The notes beneath the pieces are model-generated. The model saw nothing but the letters and a program-made list of their open reading frames with translations, had not been told where the DNA came from and searched no databases. Made by a program: the position numbers and the translations under genes. A DNA stretch of 60,180 bases, taken from UBA5399 sp964464145 (lineage in GTDB: Bacteria > Bacillota > Clostridia > Christensenellales > Christensenellaceae). Every line of letters begins with the position of its first letter. Position 1 is the first letter of the stretch. Below are positions 58,425-60,180 of the stretch, piece by piece. Location: the NCBI GenBank assembly GCA_964464145.1, contig CAYXFB010000007.1, forward strand, positions 1 through 60,180, read 5' to 3'.

Positions 58425-59633
58425 TTGGATAGAAAAAAAATTATTATACTGTGCGTTGCCATAGCTATTTCGGCCTGCCTTGTGTCCGGATTGTTTGTGT
58501 ATTACTATATGAGCGCTAAGGAGCGCGGCAACGAAATTCGGCTGGGCACGGGCAACTATGACGACATAGCGAAATATTTGGAAATAAGCGACCTAGAGAA
58601 GCTGCTCAAGGATTACTACTATAAGGACGTCGAGGATACTTCGCTCATAAGCGGTTCGCTCAAAGGCATGGCAAGTTCGCTTGGCGATCCATATACGATC
58701 TATTACACTGAGGACGAATTCAGCAACGTGACGGCCAACAGCGAGGGGCTTTACGTGGGAATAGGCATAACCGCCGAACCCGTTTCCAAGGACAGCGGAT
58801 ATTTGCGCGTGCGCCGCATATACAACGGCGGGCCGGCGCAGGCGGCTGAAATAAAGCAGGGCGACGTTATCATGGCGGTGGACGGCGTGAATATTTCCAC
58901 TATAGACTACGAGGGCGCGCTCGACCTGATAAACGGACCGAGCGGGTCTGAGGTGACGCTGACTGTAGCAAGCGGCGGCGAGCCCAAGGAAGTGAAGTTG
59001 ACCCGCGCTGATGTGGAGGTTCCCTCCGTTTCGTATAATTCGCTGGATGAACGGGTGGGGATAATTGAGATACGCGATTTCGGCAGCGGCAGTGTGGATC
59101 AGTTCCGTGCCGCGCTAAAGGCGCTTGTTGAAGAGGAAAACGCCGAGGGCGTGGTGATAGACCTGCGCGGAAATATAAACGGCACCGTTAAGGCGGCAAT
59201 AGATATATTGGATCAAATAATGCCGCAGGGCACGCTGGCATACAGCCAAGGCAAGACGGAGGAGCGCACAGAATACCTTGCGGACGGCGATTATAATGAT
59301 ATACCGTTGGCCGTGATCGTGAACAGCAGCTCCGCGAGCGGTGCGGAGGTTTTCGCGGGCGCGGTGCAAGAGGCCGGACGCGGCAAGGTGGTGGGTTTGA
59401 AAACCTACGGCAAGGCGGTGCTGCAAACCGTTCAGGCCATGCCATATTCGGGCGGCGGCGTGAAAATAACCACGGCGGAATATTATACGCCCAGCGGTCA
59501 GCCCATAAATATGCACGGTATAACGCCGGACGAGATAGTGGACATGCCGGAGGACGGCTCCGGGCTGTCGGTTGAGACCGACCCGCAGGTAAGGGCGGCG
59601 CTGAACGCCGTTTATGCGGATATGGGTGGCTGA
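58425..59633 (+). CDS. C-terminal processing peptidase, S41 family (CtpA-like)
   Basis: The roughly 402-residue protein is membrane-anchored by one N-terminal helix and acts outside the membrane. A PDZ domain (GLYVGIGITAEPV, GGPAQAAEIKQGDVIMAVDG) precedes the S41 core with catalytic Ser in NSSSASGAEVFAGA and Lys in TYGKAVLQT. The usual DLRxNPGG oxyanion loop reads DLRGNINGT, a departure worth noting. I chose the TTG at 58425 because AAGGAGAG precedes it; an ATG at 58398 would add nine basic residues. Confidence 0.88.
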   Translation: MDRKKIIILCVAIAISACLVSGLFVYYYMSAKERGNEIRLGTGNYDDIAKYLEISDLEKLLKDYYYKDVEDTSLISGSLKGMASSLGDPYTIYYTEDEFSNVTANSEGLYVGIGITAEPVSKDSGYLRVRRIYNGGPAQAAEIKQGDVIMAVDGVNISTIDYEGALDLINGPSGSEVTLTVASGGEPKEVKLTRADVEVPSVSYNSLDERVGIIEIRDFGSGSVDQFRAALKALVEEENAEGVVIDLRGNINGTVKAAIDILDQIMPQGTLAYSQGKTEERTEYLADGDYNDIPLAVIVNSSSASGAEVFAGAVQEAGRGKVVGLKTYGKAVLQTVQAMPYSGGGVKITTAEYYTPSGQPINMHGITPDEIVDMPEDGSGLSVETDPQVRAALNAVYADMGG

Positions 59634-59635
59634 GC

Positions 59636-59896
59636 ATGGAAGAGGGAAACCGCCTTGGAATAGTGGCCGTAATAATAGAGCAAAACCGCAAGAGCGTCGC
59701 GGAGGTGAACGCCATACTCTCCGGCTATCACGATGTGATACAGGCGCGCATGGGCATACCCAACCCGGAGAAGGATATTTATATAATCTCGCTGGTGGTG
59801 GAGCTTAGCACCGCGCAGCTGGGGGGGCTTACCGGTAAGCTGGGCAATCTTGAGGGGGTTACCGTCAAGAGTATGCTTACGAATAAAAGCTACTGA
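59636..59896 (+). CDS. TM1266-family protein (putative iron-only hydrogenase system regulator)
   Basis: The 86-residue protein has an ACT-like fold: RLGIVAVIIEQNRKSVAEVN, a helix, ARMGIPNPEKDIYIISLVVE and LTGKLGNLEGVTVKSM. These are conserved in the TM1266 family, often found with hydrogenase maturation genes (hydEFG), though its function is not proven. The start is 2 nt past the S41 stop. No hydrogenase gene is present in the window, which ends soon after. Confidence 0.85.
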   Translation: MEEGNRLGIVAVIIEQNRKSVAEVNAILSGYHDVIQARMGIPNPEKDIYIISLVVELSTAQLGGLTGKLGNLEGVTVKSMLTNKSY

Positions 59897-59902
59897 AACT
59901 TG

Positions 59903-59934
59903 AAATACGGTGGGTTTGTGCCACCGTATTTTTT
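59903..59934 (+). terminator. Terminator after the TM1266-type gene
   Basis: AAATACGGTGG and CCACCGTATTT form an 11-bp perfect stem over GTTTGTG, followed by TTT. Confidence 0.9.
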
Positions 59935-59964
59935 AGGTTTATTGCATATCTTTATCGTTTTCTC

Positions 59965-60180
59965 AAACGATGAAATTTCTGCTTTGTTGGATATGCGCTT
60001 TTGTTGTGCTGCTCTTTCCGCTGTGCGGAGGCGCTTATACTCCGATTTTATGGTTTTCAAAACGACGAAATTTTTACGTTGTACGATATGCCACTTCGCT
60101 GTACCGCTTTTCCCGCTGCGCGGGTGCGCTTATACTTCTATTTTATGGTTTTTCTAAACGATGAAAGCTTTTCGTATGTG
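59965..60180. repeat. Imperfect tandem repeat of about 95 bp, continuing past the window
   Basis: Units begin with AAACGA at 59965, 60060 and 60156, giving periods of 95 and 96 bp. Shared landmarks are GCGCTTATAC and ATTTTATGGTTTT. Each complete unit contains a GC-rich hairpin: TCCGC-TGT-GCGGA (60017-60029) in the first and CCCGC-TGC-GCGGG (60112-60124) in the second. The changes keep the pairing. The period is not a multiple of three, so this is unlikely to be coding. Confidence 0.75.

Noticed and set aside
1..60180. CRISPR arrays, transposases, phage modules or rRNA genes
   Set aside because: None was seen. The repeats present lack spacer-repeat periodicity, and no ORF has transposase, terminase or capsid motifs.

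Overview
The window looks like chromosome from an anaerobic member of the Clostridia (Bacillota) of moderate to high GC. The main evidence is a full-length spo0A (12547-13308), KtrAB potassium uptake genes, the dnaX-ybaB-recR block, strong Shine-Dalgarno sites, frequent TTG/GTG starts, and a TM1266-type protein that usually accompanies Fe-only hydrogenases. Isoleucine is written mainly with ATA (15 of 20 codons in tpiA, 11 of 16 in recR), which is odd for this base composition. I see no transposase, phage structural gene, CRISPR array or rRNA. The species cannot be named from the sequence.

Layout. 1-1.4 kb: a tRNA-Arg cut by the window edge, a 40-nt copy of its 5' half, and an MFS carrier. 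1.7-5.9 kb: a two-component system followed by a 32-residue membrane peptide and two paralogous membrane-anchored proteins, arranged like WalRK-YycHI. 6.2-9.0 kb: a DUF1622 protein, a lipoprotein and a MarR-MATE operon. 9.1-12.2 kb: a PadR-HAAS-ABC exporter operon with a consensus promoter inside an inverted repeat. 12.5-15.7 kb: spo0A and ktrB-ktrA. 15.9-21 kb: a fucose-isomerase-like enzyme, a large GT-C-like membrane protein and a lipoprotein. 21.1-27.6 kb: a MacAB-like exporter with an embedded lipoprotein, divergent from a two-component system; repeated CGGTTAAG boxes link the two. 27.6-30.9 kb: a P-type ATPase behind a yybP-ykoY (Mn2+) riboswitch, then tRNA-Ser. 30.9-36.4 kb: a beta-lactamase-fold hydrolase, a flavodoxin-like oxidoreductase, a divergent RelA/SpoT-domain protein between two dispersed palindromic repeats, and a WYL regulator joined to a fused NAD synthetase-nicotinamidase. 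36.6-44 kb: an OxlT-like carrier, a zinc-ribbon protein, a probable small-RNA locus, transketolase, FucO, and an HxlR/aldo-keto reductase pair. 44-47.4 kb: three secreted surface or cell-wall proteins. 47.6-60 kb: tpiA-lacI, polyphosphate:AMP phosphotransferase, an orphan solute-binding lipoprotein, an Ogg-type glycosylase, a PHP phosphatase, dnaX-ybaB-recR, two uracil-DNA glycosylase paralogues, an S41 protease and the TM1266 protein. The window ends in a ~95-bp tandem repeat that continues past the edge.

Themes. Much of the window pairs a regulator with an envelope or export function (WalRK-like, MarR-MATE, PadR-HAAS-ABC, two-component-MacAB), and several of these pairs have readable operators. 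DNA repair and replication genes cluster at 52.7-58.3 kb. The least explained items are the WalRK-like module with its peptide, the dispersed palindromic repeats at 15.7, 32.4, 34.0 and 44.1 kb, the RNA locus at 38.7-39.0 kb, and the terminal tandem repeat with a covarying hairpin.
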